64,000 nt of DNA from Lycium barbarum (taxonomy: Eukaryota > Streptophyta > Magnoliopsida > Solanales > Solanaceae). A program made the translations under genes and the position numbers. This document shows, piece by piece, positions 12,373 to 24,100 of this stretch. The notes beneath the pieces were generated by a model, which searched no databases, was not told the DNA's origin, and saw only the letters and a program-made list of their open reading frames with translations. How positions within the stretch are numbered: the stretch's first letter is position 1; every line of letters starts with the position of its first letter. Location: contig NC_083345.1 in NCBI RefSeq assembly GCF_019175385.1, positions 11,447,205 through 11,511,204 of the forward strand. The letters run 5' to 3'.

Positions 12373-13314
12373 TTCAAGGTGAAAATTGAAGGACTGTGAC
12401 CAGTTTCCTTTTGAATTTGTAGCCCTTTATATAAATTTATTTTAGTTTTATGCTTTTTTATAAGAAGTCTTTATTTTAACACATAAGAAATATTTGCTGA
12501 ATTGTGAAGGACTATGTTCACTCATTTCTTCCAAACAGAAGCATGTACAACCTTTGGACTAGCATGTAAAGGGAAGAGAATAAGTCAAATATGTCACAAA
12601 TGGAAAGGACACTACATTTTGGTAGTGCAATGTCACGATCCAACCCGACATGACTGGCACTCACACTAACTCTTAGTGGGCGAACCAACACACACATCAT
12701 TTATTCATACAAGTCTGTTTTTAAATTAGCAAAATCTATCAGTTATTACTCATTCAAACATAAGATAATCAAAATAAGTCATGCCATAAAAATAGTAAAG
12801 TAAATGCGGAAGTTCTAACTATTACAATTTCCCCAAAATTCGAAAGTTACCGCGTGTACAAGGACTCTAAAACAAAACACGTCCAAGGAATGAAATATGT
12901 CTAATAAATATACACAATGTCCGGAAATGAAAATAGACATCATAAGAGGAAGATCTTTGGGCAGCCTGGCATGGATAGAAGCTCACCCTAAATCTGTCAG
13001 TAAATGTCATCAACGCTAGATGCGAGGGCGAGTAATAGTCTCTGTATCACAATCTGCACTCAAAAGAATGCAACAAGGTAGCATCAATACAAATACTATG
13101 TACCGGTAGATATCATAGGCTGACTAAGATTAGTATCATGCATATCTCATAAAATCAACAGAATAAACAAGCCAGCCAACAGACATGAAATAATTAACCG
13201 CAACAAGCCAACCACGAATAATCAACTCAAGTCACCCAAATATCAAGAAATCAAATCAACAGGAAACACAGATGGAAATAAGTTTACCACAGTAACCATA
13301 CTCACTGTACACAC
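12373..13314. repeat. Captured copy of sequence from 26114-27056
   Basis: About 942 bp roughly 98% identical by eye to 26114-27056 (around 19 differences, mostly transitions). It contains 258 bp of the DNA flanking the solo LTR, its TGCAA target site and the first 685 bp of that LTR, where it stops abruptly. Both edges join foldback-family sequence. The complete version is at 26 kb, so this copy is the derived one. Confidence 0.82.
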
Positions 13315-13664
13315 ATTGTAGTTTGTACTCCAACTTTATTATATTAGTGTGCTACGAATACAAAGCCAACACTTTTTTTTTAACATTATATTTTTTTTAA
13401 TATGAGGTTCACTTTTTTTTTTGGATATTGCTTGATTTTGATAATATAAGGTGCACTTTTTTTTCCCCATGAGTTCGGAGATGGTGAGTTCCACCTTTTT
13501 TTTTAATTGCTCGGTGTTATTTAGTATGAGGCCCACCCTTTTTTTTAAGGGACAACGGACGACGAAGCATGGGTCTAAACCCATGCTTTATATTGCTTGG
13601 TGTAGTTTAGTATGGGGCCCACCCTTTTGGACATTATTAGTTTACACCCTTTTATATATATATT
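13315..13664. repeat. Foldback-family arm, inner direct copy
   Basis: Direct relative of 11958-12372 (shared GTAGTTTGT, TTTATTATATTAGTGTGCTACGAATA, repeated GGTCCACC/GGCCCACC and T-run phrases) on the right side of the captured segment, so the captured DNA is bracketed by direct copies of the arm. Confidence 0.55.
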
Positions 13665-14491
13665 ACTACTTACTAGAAGCACGAGTTTGGGGCACTTTCG
13701 TCGTCCGTTGATGGGCCTACTTATTAGAAGCACGAGTTTGGGGCACTTTCGTCGTCCTTTGATGGGCCCCACAAAAAAATTATGGGCCCCATATATAATA
13801 AACAACAACAAATGTAAAATAAATAAATTATGGGCCCCATATATATATATTAAACAACAACTAATATTAAAAAAATAGTGCAAATTAATAATGTCAAAAA
13901 AAAAAATGCACCTCCATATTAAAAAAAATCAAACAATATTCATGTAATTTTCAAAGTATCTCATTAAGTCAATAATGATGAATTCATTGCCACGTGCATA
14001 TTCGTAGTAATATGCATAAAAATAGTGCAAATTAATAATGTCCAAAAAAAGTGCACCCCGTATTAAAAAATCAAACAATATTCATATAATTTCCAAAGTA
14101 TATCATTAAGTCAATAATGATTGATTCATTTCCACGTGCGTTTGCTACGTGAATCCCATATTAAAAAAAAGTGAATCTCATATTAAAAAAATAAACAATG
14201 TCAAAAAAAAGAAGTGCGGACTTTATATTCATAGCAAACACTAATATAATAAAGTTTTAGATGCGGAGCATAAATTACAATGCTAATCAATCATGTTTTG
14301 AACATAGTATATATATATTTATGCTCCGCATCTAAAACTTTATTATATTAGTGTTTGCTATGAATATAAAGTCTGCACTTTTTTTTTAAATATTGTTTAT
14401 TTTTTTTAATATGGGATTCACGTAGCAAACGCACGTGGCAATGAATCCATCATTATTGACTTAATGATATACTTTGGAAATTACATGAATA

Positions 14492-17400
14492 CAGGGGCGG
14501 ACCTACACGTAATTTAGAGGTGCTCCGGCACCTGTTAAACCCGACGCGGATTAGGTATTGTCATATAAAAAATATATGAAAAATGGGCATAAATATTTAC
14601 AAAGCACCCTGGAAACCAAAAAGTTTAGTGGGTGCTTTGGTTTCCAGGTACAACTTAAGTGCTTCGGCTGGTAGGTTCTGTGTTCAAACCTCCGTGCCAG
14701 CATTTTAATATTTTGTTAGACTTTTTATATTTTAGTTTTCCTACTTTTTAGTTTATCATAAAAGGTAAAAGGTTATACCTTTCCCAAAAATCAAACAACA
14801 GACACACACAGCAACTAAAACCCTTATCCCCAAAACCAAATTTCAATCTTCATCAGTTCTTCTCCTATTCTTTCCAATTTCGTTTTTTATTTTCATTATC
14901 ATCGTTCACTAATCTCAGAACACAGATATTTTAATTTTTTAAGAGCTAAAAATTTGAATTAGAGTTTTGGGGGATTTAATTTTTCTAATGATGTTTGTTT
15001 ATTTCTGATCTTCTTGCTTCTGTTTGGGCAGTTGTCATCTTTTGTTAATTGTTATACATAGCTGTTTCATCTGGGGGATTTAACTGGAAGAAGAAAAAGG
15101 ATGGGAAAACTGTAAAAGAAGCTCATGAACACTTAAAAGTGAGGTCTAATCGCCTTTAATATGGTGTTCTTGCCATGATTGTTTGTTTACCTACTAGCTT
15201 TGTGTTTTTCTAATGGATAAATGCTTCTTGTGTTGCATTTCTGCTATAAATTTCTAGGTTGCCTTTTGATTACAATAACTAATTTGAAAATATTTGCCCA
15301 AAGTAAAGGTTGTAGCCTATAACATGTTTTGGCATTAGTATTTATTAGCAAAAGATTAAGGAGGCAAATGATGATCTGGGGGATTTAAGTACAATTAATG
15401 CCCTGTTTCAGTGAATTTTTAGATGTGGGGTCTTTTCCAACATGCTTAATTCTTTTTTAATTGTGAAGGAATTTGCATAAAAGCTGTTACTATTAATTTA
15501 TATATAGTAGTAGAAGTAAAGGCTCAAGATACCATCTGAACTTGGGGGATTTAATTTTTCTAATGATGTTTGTTTATTTCTTAGTTCTTACACATTACAA
15601 GCTAAGGGCTTCTATATTTTCTCACCAATCTTCCGTCTAATGGTTCATAATTGGCTCGTTGCTAATCATATATTGTTGATTTGAATACCAAATTGTGGAT
15701 AGTGTAATTTTTTTTATTTTTTTTTTTGTTAGTTTTTTGGCTAAGAACTTTTAGCTCATGATAATAGAACTTGCAAAATTGTAATACTAGTGTTCTTTGT
15801 TGTCTGGAAATGAGCATATTTGTTTCTTTCCTTTCTAAATTTGGAAATGGTTCTTTCTTTCGGTATGCTACATTTAAAAGGAGTATTAATTGAATCTTGT
15901 TTTGTAGGAATTGTCTTAAATCTTGTGAATCGGATGGATAAGTTTGTCACCAGGTTAAAACGCGGACAACCAAGCTCTAGTTCTACTATTCCACCTGTTA
16001 CTTCATCCATACCTTCGGAAGTTCAGAGGGATACAAATCCTTCAAATATCAATTTCAATTATTTGAAAGCAAACCCGGCAAACAGAAGGCCTATTGCAGA
16101 ATATGACCCTAATATACGTGATGAAGTTAGAAGATATTATATTCAAAAAGGACCTTGTCAGCCTATGAATCATGATTTTCCTAAAACTCAGTTTGGGAAG
16201 AAAAAGAAAACAATGCGTCAGTTTCATCCTAGTTGGTTCAAAGGTCGACATTCCAAGTGGTTAGAGTACAGTATATCAAAAGATGCTGCTTATTGTTTGT
16301 GTTGCTATTTGTTTAAAAATGAGCATGATGTTCGTGGAAATATGGGAGATGCTTTTACGAAAAAGGGTTATAAGGGTTGGAACAAGGCTAAGGAAAGATT
16401 CAAAACTCATATTGGACAGGTAAATAGCATCCACAACAAGTGTTTCAACATGATGATTGATTTGATAAATCAATCACAATCAATTCGCACTTCTTTTGAC
16501 AAGCGTAAGGAGAAAGACAAAAATGAATCTCGACATCGCTTGGGTGCTTGCAAGGTTTCTCTTAAGATTAGGATTGCCGTTTCATGGTCATGATGAGAGC
16601 ATATCATCTACAAATAGAGGTATATTTCTTGAACTTTTGCAATGGTATGGAGCCATGGATCAGGAAGTTGGAAGCATTATATTACAAAATGCTCCAAAAA
16701 ATGAAATGATGTGTTATCCAAAAATTCAAAAAGATATTGTTGATGCTTGTGCAAAAGAAACAATCAAAGCTATTATTGAAGACTTGGATGGTGATTATTT
16801 CGGAATACTGGTTGATGAATCGAAGGATATATCACACAAGGAGCAAATGGCACTTGTTCTACGATATGTTGACAAAAAAGGTGAAGTGATAGAGCGATTT
16901 GTTGGTATTGTCCATGTTAATGATACATCTGCACGATCAATGAAGGAAACAATCTATTCTTTTCTTTCGGATCACTCATTAAGTCCATCCCAAATACGTG
17001 GGCAAGGTTATGATGGTGCTAGTAACATGCAAGGAGAACTAAATGGTCTTAAAAGTTTAATTTTGCGTGATACTCCATCTGCATATTCCACCCATTGTTT
17101 TGCTCACCAATTGCAGTTGACACTTGTGGCTCTTGCGAAGAAAAATACAGATGTGGATGATTTTTTTTGTATAGTTACTAATGTATTGAATATTGTTGGA
17201 GCATCTTATAAGCGCAGGGATTTGCTCAGACAACATCAAGCTGCAAAGTTAGAAGAGTTGCTCATTTCTGGTGAAGTGCACACAGGACGGGGACTAAATC
17301 AAGAACGTGGGCTTCAACGACCAGGTGACACTCGTTGGGGTTCTCATTATAAAACATTACAGAATTTCATTGATATATTTCCATCAATTCTTTATGTTCT

Positions 17401-18661
17401 TGAATTTGCTGCATGTGAGTGTCCAAATTATATCGATAGACTTACAGCTGAAAGTCTTGCGGATAAGATTAAGGGGTTTGATTTTGTTTTTATGTTGCAC
17501 TTGATGTTGGAAGTTCTGAAGAAGACAAATTATTTGAACTGCTCATTACAGAAGATGGATCAAGATATTGTCAATGCTATGGGGCTGCTCAATACTGCAA
17601 AGCAAGAATTGCAAATGATGAGGGATAGGGGATGGAAATCATTACTCGATGATGCCTTTTCTTTTTGTAATAACCATGAGATATTTATTCCGAAGATGGA
17701 TGCTAACTACATTCCTGGGAAGTCGAAACGTAGAGCTCTTGATGTTACATATTCTCATCATTTTCGTGTTGGAATTTTTTTATCCTGTTATTGATTTGCT
17801 GCTTCAGGAGCTTAATAATCATTTCGACACTGTTAGTACTGATTTACTTCTTGGTATGGCTTGTTTACATCCAGCTAAGTCATTTGGTAATTTTGATAAG
17901 AAAAAGGTAATCAGGTTGGCTGAATATTATCCGAATGAGTTTGATAGCAACAAGCTTCGAGATCTCAGTTGCCTACTTGATAATTTCATAGTGTATGTTC
18001 GAGGTTCTGATAAGAGATTTTTCAATATGAAGGGTATTACTGATCTTGCTAAAGTACTGGTTCAATCAGAATTGCACCAGACCTGGCCACTTGTTTATTT
18101 GCTTATCAAGTTGACTCTTATTCTTCCAGTTGCTACTGCTTCTGTGGAACGAGCTTTCTCATCGATGAAGTACATCAAAAATGAACTCCCCAGCAGTATG
18201 AGTGATGAATTTTTAAATGGTTGTTTAGTCTGCTATGTAGAGCGTGGGATATTTGCAACTATAAGTAATGATGCTATTATTCATCATTTTCAGAAAATGA
18301 AAAGTCGTCGAGCGCAGTTGTGATTTGTGACTGCAAGTCTTTTTTTTGGATCAGACTTGAGACTAAGTCTTTTTTTTTTTTTGGGATCGGACTTGTAACT
18401 TCTGACTAGAAGTCTCTTTTTTTTTTATCAGACTTGAGACTAAGTCTTTTTTTTTTGGATCGGACTTGTGACTACTGACTAGAAGTCTTTCTTTTGTATG
18501 AAACTTGTGATTAAAAGCCTCTTTTGGTAATGATAATATTAGTTGCAATTTTCCTTTAGTGTTGCATTCAAATAGTTGTGCATTTATATTATGTCATCGT
18601 TAGCAACTCATGTTAAAGAAAATGAGGCACCCACGACCCTGAAATTCTGGGTCCGCCTCTG
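14492..18661 (+). mobile_element. hAT transposon, full length but inactivated
   Basis: 4,170 bp with terminal inverted repeats CAGGGGCGGACC and GGTCCGCCTCTG and a perfect 8-bp target duplication CATGAATA (14484-14491 and 18662-18669). It is inserted in the right arm of the foldback palindrome, so it is younger than that palindrome. It carries a transposase gene with two frameshifts (see next entry). A 40-bp exact direct repeat lies in its leader (14967-15006 and 15542-15581), and an approximately 75-bp tandem repeat at 18340-18500 follows the stop codon. Confidence 0.93.
15934..18323 (+). pseudogene. hAT transposase (TTF-type zinc finger / DUF4371 / hAT dimerisation), frameshifted
   Basis: Resembles the ZMYM1-like hAT transposases of plants. 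The start MDKFVTRLKRGQ at 15934 follows a TTTTGTAG splice-acceptor-like sequence, suggesting an intron in the 5' leader. In order: a low-complexity Ser/Pro segment, the TTF-type finger region (FHPSWFKGRHSKWLEYS with a following CLCCYLF), the DUF4371 region (GILVDESKDISHKEQMAL, GQGYDGASNMQGE, THCFAHQLQLTLVA) and the hAT dimerisation domain (LPVATASVERAFSSMKYIK) near the C-terminus. The frame changes near 16545 (just before LARFLLRLGLPFHG) and again near 17773, where an apparent extra G precedes a T run. These breaks prevent a full protein; TIRs and TSD are intact, so the element could still be moved by a related transposase. Confidence 0.9.
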
Positions 18662-19115
18662 CATGAATATTGTTTGATTTTTTAATACGGGGTGCACTTT
18701 TTTTTGACATTATTAATTTGCACTATTTTTATGCATATTGCTACGAATACGCACGTGGCAATGAATCCATCATTATTGATTTAATGAGATACTTTGAAAA
18801 TTACATGAATATTGTTTGATTTTTTAATATGGGGTGCATTTTTTTTTATATTATTAATTTGCACTATTTTTTTAATATTAGTTATTGTTTAATATATATG
18901 GGGCCCATAATTTATTTATTTTACATTTGTTGTTGTTTAATATATATGAGACCCATAATTTTTTTTATGAGCCCATCAAAGGACGACCAAAGTGCCCCAA
19001 ACTCGTGCTTCTAATAAGTAGGCCCATCAACGGACGACGAAAGTGCCCCAAACTCGTGCTTGTAATAAGTAGTAAAGTAGTACCTTAATGACCACTAACA
19101 GAATCAAAGGCTTAA

Positions 19116-19303
19116 GGGGTCGTTTGGTTTAAGGACTCATTAGTCCCGGGATTATAATTTCGGGACTAATCCCAGCACTAATTTTTATATCATGTTTGAT
19201 ACAAGGTATAAATTTATCCAATACTAATTTATACCTTATACCAAACATGATATAAAAATTAGTGCTGGAATAACCCAACTTATGCCTTAAACCAAACGAC
19301 CCC
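19116..19303. mobile_element. Tourist-like MITE
   Basis: 188 bp with inverted ends GGGGTCGTTTGGTTTAAGG and CCTTAAACCAAACGACCCC and a 3-bp duplication TAA (19113-19115, 19304-19306), as in PIF/Harbinger elements. Much of the interior is also palindromic (AATTAGTGCTGG phrase near the right end). Confidence 0.88.
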
Positions 19304-19887
19304 TAAGAGTAGCCAATAGCATTTCCCAATAACATGAAATTCCATGAAATAACAAAACTTTCCCAGCAAAGTAGTAAATAACCAGAAAACAAATTCAGTA
19401 CCTTCAAACAGAAGTAACCAGAAATAAAGAATAAATAACCAGAAAGTAGCAGTGATTCTATCCCAATCAGAAGCCAGCAGTTGCAGAAGGATACCAAATT
19501 GAAAATGAACCTAGAAGTTGCACACAAATTCTCCGAATAGTGGTTTAACACCAGACGAAGCCTGGGGTACGCCGGAACTGAAGATTCTACACCGGAAATT
19601 CAATTCCGGAACAATTCTACCGAAGCACGCGCTAGCGCGTGATGGACAGGCGGGAGATAGAGGTGGCGCGTGAAGTCCACTCTCTTCACACCAAGTCGCC
19701 GGAGAAGGCTGGTTCGGCCAGAAAAGATGATCCGTCTCTTCCTATGGCGGTGGTGACACAAAATAACCACTTTAAAGTGATCGATCCCAAATCCGAGGCT
19801 GTTTGTGTAAGACAGCAAAACAAGATCAATCTTGCCTTTATAAACCGAGCCGAAGTAGGATCGAGGAGCCTGTAAGCTCTGATACCA
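19304..19887 (-). other. 5' untranslated leader of the first copia element
   Basis: Sequence between the MITE and the 5' LTR, belonging to the copia element by position. No gag zinc knuckle is visible in the minus-strand frames. It ends with the tRNA-iMet primer site at 19876-19887. Confidence 0.55.
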
Positions 19888-20057
19888 TGTAATTGAATTG
19901 AAAAAGAAGATTATTTATTCCAACAGGCAAGCAAGGCATAAATACAATACATCAGGTTCTAACTTAGGAAAGAAAATAAAGACTGATTCCTACAAATCTG
20001 CTACCTAATTATGCTATGTACATTGCTAAGAATAACATATATATACATTTTGTAACA
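19888..20057 (-). repeat. 5' LTR of the first copia element
   Basis: 170-bp copy of 8227-8396 next to TSD CTTGA (20058-20062). Confidence 0.9.
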
Positions 20058-20785
20058 CTTGAGATGGTTTGGTCAATGTCCAACGTCGATATCTAAATAC
20101 ACTGGTCGGTAGGTGTGAAACCATGATGAGTGTAGGCGTTAAAAGGGGACGAGGTAAACCTAAAATCAAAATGGAAGGAATTTGTCTCAAAAGACCTACA
20201 ATATCTTGGAATACAAGCAGATATAGCAAAAGATATGGCACATTGGAAGAAAAATATCTATATAGGTGATAACAACTAGTTGGAAATATGTTCTAGTCAT
20301 GGTAGATTGGTAGTAGTTTACTTCAATCCTAACGGTATAATTGAAATTTAACATTAAAAGGATGGAATTGTAAGTACTAAAGAGCTTTATCATTTGCTCA
20401 ATAAACTGTTTAAAAGTAAATTCTCATCTTTATGAAGTTTCTTCATGCAAAATGAACTATTTAACTGTTCTTCCATCAAAGTTTGAACAGTTTAACTAAA
20501 TAGATTTTTTATGGTTTATTGTTATTATTACTATCTAATGTTCCTTGTTCTTTTCCAAAATGCTTTGTCTTGCTTTCTATAGTATTTTGCCATTGTTCCT
20601 TCACTTTCGTTATTTCCTTTTCTGACGTGCTTTGATATGCTTTCTTTTGAGCCAAGAACCTATCGGAAACAACCTCTCTGGCTCACAAGGTAAGGGTAAG
20701 GTCTACGTACACTCTACCTTTCTCAGACCCTACTTGTGGGATTACATTGGGTATGTTGTTGTTGTTGTTGTATTATTGTTATTAT
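20058..20785 (+). mobile_element. RTE-type LINE, right half (C-terminus and 3' tail)
   Basis: Continues the ORF cut at 8226: RWFGQ, a basic stretch RRYLNTLVGRCE, then GVKRGRGKPKIK, typical of the end of RTE LINE proteins, followed by a frameshifted C-terminus. The 3' UTR ends with GAGCCAAGAACCTATCGGAA, GGTAAGGTCTACGTACACTC, CTTGTGGGATTACATTGGGT and a (GTT)n terminus at about 20754-20780. Confidence 0.75.
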
Positions 20786-21133
20786 TACTGTTAAATCTCT
20801 GACTAACCAGTCCTAATTTCAATATTATGTTCTTTAAATAGTTGTTTTCCTGGTGAATTAGGTACAAGGTGTAGCTTGAGGTTTTAATGAGTTATTTGCT
20901 TTTCTCATCCACAGCGAAATAAACAAGTACAAGATCTAGATTCTGATATTTTTTTTCCTCCATAATATCAGAATACCTTCTTCGAAGAGATAATCTATAG
21001 AAACATCTGATCCTTTCTGCTGTGCTAGTTAATAAATCCGTGGCCAATGTTGGTGACTTTTAAGAACATTTTCTTTTCTAAGAGTGAAGTTAACAACCTA
21101 ATGTAATCATCATCCGCTTTTCTCTTATGTTAG

Positions 21134-24100
21134 CGTTGGAACATTAGGAAGACATCTCCCATATGTGGACAAGAGACTGTTGGGATTTAGAAAAATTGCT
21201 ATGAGGTTTGAGCAAAGGATATTTACTGCTGCTACAAGTCAGGTTTGAAGTTACACCATAGTCCTGTTTAATAACTGGAATTTGCTTGCCTGCATGGATA
21301 TTTGCGTATGATCATTTCCGTCCTTGGTCAACCTTATTATTTATGCCGTTTGTCAATACGGATTGATGCTCCCGATATGTTAATGTCATCTTACTAGCTT
21401 ACATTTTTTCCAGTCAGATTTTCTGCGAAAGATATCTTTGAAGATGGTGACTGTGGAGACAAAGTTGCAACATCCTATCTGCAACGAAACAGTGCAAGTA
21501 GTAGATGAAAGCTCAAAATTCCAGGTAGTGTACTAGAAGTCTATATCTGTTGTAGTACAAAAAATCAATTTTCCCTAAATTGCTTGATTGGACTGTTCAT
21601 TGTGTATATCAATGCAACTGGTGTTAACACCATTTTTCCTAAAAACTTATTCTGTAGCTACACTACTTGCACAGTAAATCCTCTACTTTGTGGTATACTA
21701 CTTTTAGACAGGAGATTTTCACATCATTAATAAAATTATTTACCAAGAAAATATTCGAAAGTGACAAAAGAAAGTAATGAGCAATCAGTTCATATGTACA
21801 GATCCTTGCAAATATATTTTATCATCGGTGCGTGATGTGTTTTTGGTCTCCTTATATGGTTTTGGGCAAGACTCACCTCATGAGCCGAAGGTCCATTTCT
21901 CTATAGCAAACCTCTGCTGAATAAATTGGTGGTTGGTTTTTCGTTTGCGGTTTTTCCCTAGTGTATCTAATCTTTTTATTTTCTCTTTTCCTGGTTTACT
22001 CCACAGTCAAATAGCTGAAAATAGAAAGAATTCAGGCTTTTCAATATATGTTTCACAAGATGATATATGAGAGATGATATGTTAGTTATACTTTTTCAGC
22101 TAGATTGGGATGATCTGATTTTCTTAATTTTTTTTTGATATCCTAATGATTTTCTGTGTGACAAACTTGTACCAGGAGAATCTGGTATTGACATGAACAA
22201 ATTATACAGGAGAATCTAGTATCGACATGAACAAATTAACTGACTGTTCTCGCTTAGTAAAATATTTAAGAATTTATTGAATATGTCTTTTATCAACTAT
22301 TAATTCTGTGTTCCAACTCATTTGCAAAAATATCTTACCCAAATATCATGTTACAAATTATTTAGCCAGTTGGGGAGTTGATATTCCAGTAGAATGCACT
22401 AAACCCATTTACATGTGGTTATCATATTCATTAAATCTAATTAGTGTTTGCTGGAAGAGTGATTATCGAAATTACCGTTAACAAATTGCAGTGTATGCAG
22501 TTGATGCTAAATCTCCAAAGGAAGAGTCTACTCTTCATAATTTACAAAGTGGAGAAGATTGTGCACTGCTTGATCGATTTCAACAAAGATCCGTCACAGA
22601 ACATGGAAACCTGGAAAAGAAAGGGGATACTGGTCCTTCAGCTCAGGACCGTACCATCTTTGAATTGGGCAATAAATAGAAAATGGATAAGATATTTAAA
22701 AAGATGTGGGGAATTGGTGGATCAATTAGTTTAGAGGACCTTAAATAGCATTTTGGCAAGAACCGTGAAGAGGCTGCAGAAAGCCTTGATGGTTAGCTTC
22801 CTGTTGGAACTTCAGAATAAGCCTTTTCTATTGATTGCTATTTTCTTGCTCTTGTTAGGAACTCTCCGAAGATATTAGATTCCGCTTCAAAGGGGCCGTA
22901 ATATGTGGTCTTCTTACTATGGAATCTTGTTTTTACAGTAAGTATCTCTCCAATTAAGCAAATATGTCGGGAACATGGAATATCCCGGTGCCCGTATAAA
23001 GAAATAAAGAGAGCCAGGCGACTTTGACTCTCCAATCTAAGCAGCAGTGCAACTGTTCCTGTAGCTGGCGGCGCACAAATATCAATATCCACAACTCCAA
23101 CTGCATTTGCATCAACCAAAGTTTTAGTCAAATTCAATCAGCAGAAATCACGGAGGTCTAATCTATCATTAGGTAATGAAATTGGTACATCATTAAATGA
23201 TGATGTGCTAGGAAACAACAAAGGTACTGACAGGGAAAACATTATGATTCAAAAGGGGGACTCAGCGGTTCAAGAAGTCTCATACAAACCACATGAATTT
23301 GAGCCTTCCTGTGATAGTCTCATCCCTGCATATTCATTGCTGATGCTCCCACGATCCTGTCTCCATTGGCACAAGAAAGAATACCAGCTATAGATTCACA
23401 TGTCCAACAGGGAGAAGAGATTGCAAGACAAATAGAGATGACTGATGGGGCTAGTTATTTGGAGAAACAATACTTGGGAAGGGAAAAACTCAGTTGTAAT
23501 ACTGAAAAGGAGGTCATTGTCTCTGTGGTTGGTTCAGCTTTATATGATTTCAGAAATGTTTCAGAGCAAAGACAAGTAAGTTTACTGAGTACGATTTTTA
23601 AGTGTAGATGATAATGTTTCATATTGACTTAGTTTTCCTTTTATCTTAGTCTACTATTTCTTGCAATTACTGTAAACAGTGGAAAGGGAAACAAACATCC
23701 CCATGCCTATGCGAAGAACATATCAATCCAAGATGTTGTCTTTCTATCTTCACATCATGATCCTTCTCAAGTATAATTAAAATACCAATCACACAACTTC
23801 TTAATGACTGGTGCCAACATGATCATCCATTTTAGCTGTCTCAATTCATAGCTTATCCGTGGCTGCTATTAAGTTGTTTTGGGAGGTTTACACTTTAGGT
23901 TTAGGTAAATTGGACAGTAGCGTGCTATGTTTTGTTCAACTACAGAAATGGAGATTACTCATTCGTTCATCTTCTTAATATCATCAGGATCTTCTCGCTG
24001 ATTTTGCTTTGCTCCATGAAGTTAATAAAGATCAATTGATCTCCATGGACGACTTGAGTCTAATGTTACAAGGGTCAATTTATGGTTGAATCAAAATCTG

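Larger units (their letters stand above)
13665..19075. repeat. Long foldback palindrome (hAT element inside right arm)
   Basis: The left arm 13665-14274 is the reverse complement of 14318-14491 joined to 18662-19075, about 600 bp each. The 43-nt loop is at 14275-14317. The innermost 36 bp of the stem (14239-14274 with 14318-14353) are perfect, and pairing continues with few mismatches. Each outer end carries a tandemly repeated block with the phrase AGCACGAGTTTGGGGCACTT. Non-coding. This is the architecture of Foldback/Mutator-related elements; the family is inferred. Confidence 0.82.
8227..20057 (-). mobile_element. Ty1/copia LTR retrotransposon, decayed and filled with nested elements
   Basis: The LTRs are 8227-8396 (3' LTR in the element's sense) and 19888-20057 (5' LTR), 170 bp each, TGTTACA...ATTACA in the minus sense. 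The target duplication CTTGA is perfect (8222-8226 and 20058-20062). The primer-binding site TGGTATCAGAGC, complementary to tRNA-iMet, is at 19876-19887 on the minus strand and directly abuts the 5' LTR. A GAGGGGGAG purine tract lies next to the 3' LTR. The element's own sequence is about 8227-11850 plus 19304-20057; the rest is foldback, captured DNA, hAT and MITE. A gag zinc knuckle is not visible, so gag is missing or replaced. Confidence 0.9.

Noticed and set aside
12518..12700. 60-codon ORF repeated at 26258-26440
   Set aside because: Spans the flank/LTR junction in both copies of the captured segment; no protein signature, duplicated with the DNA.
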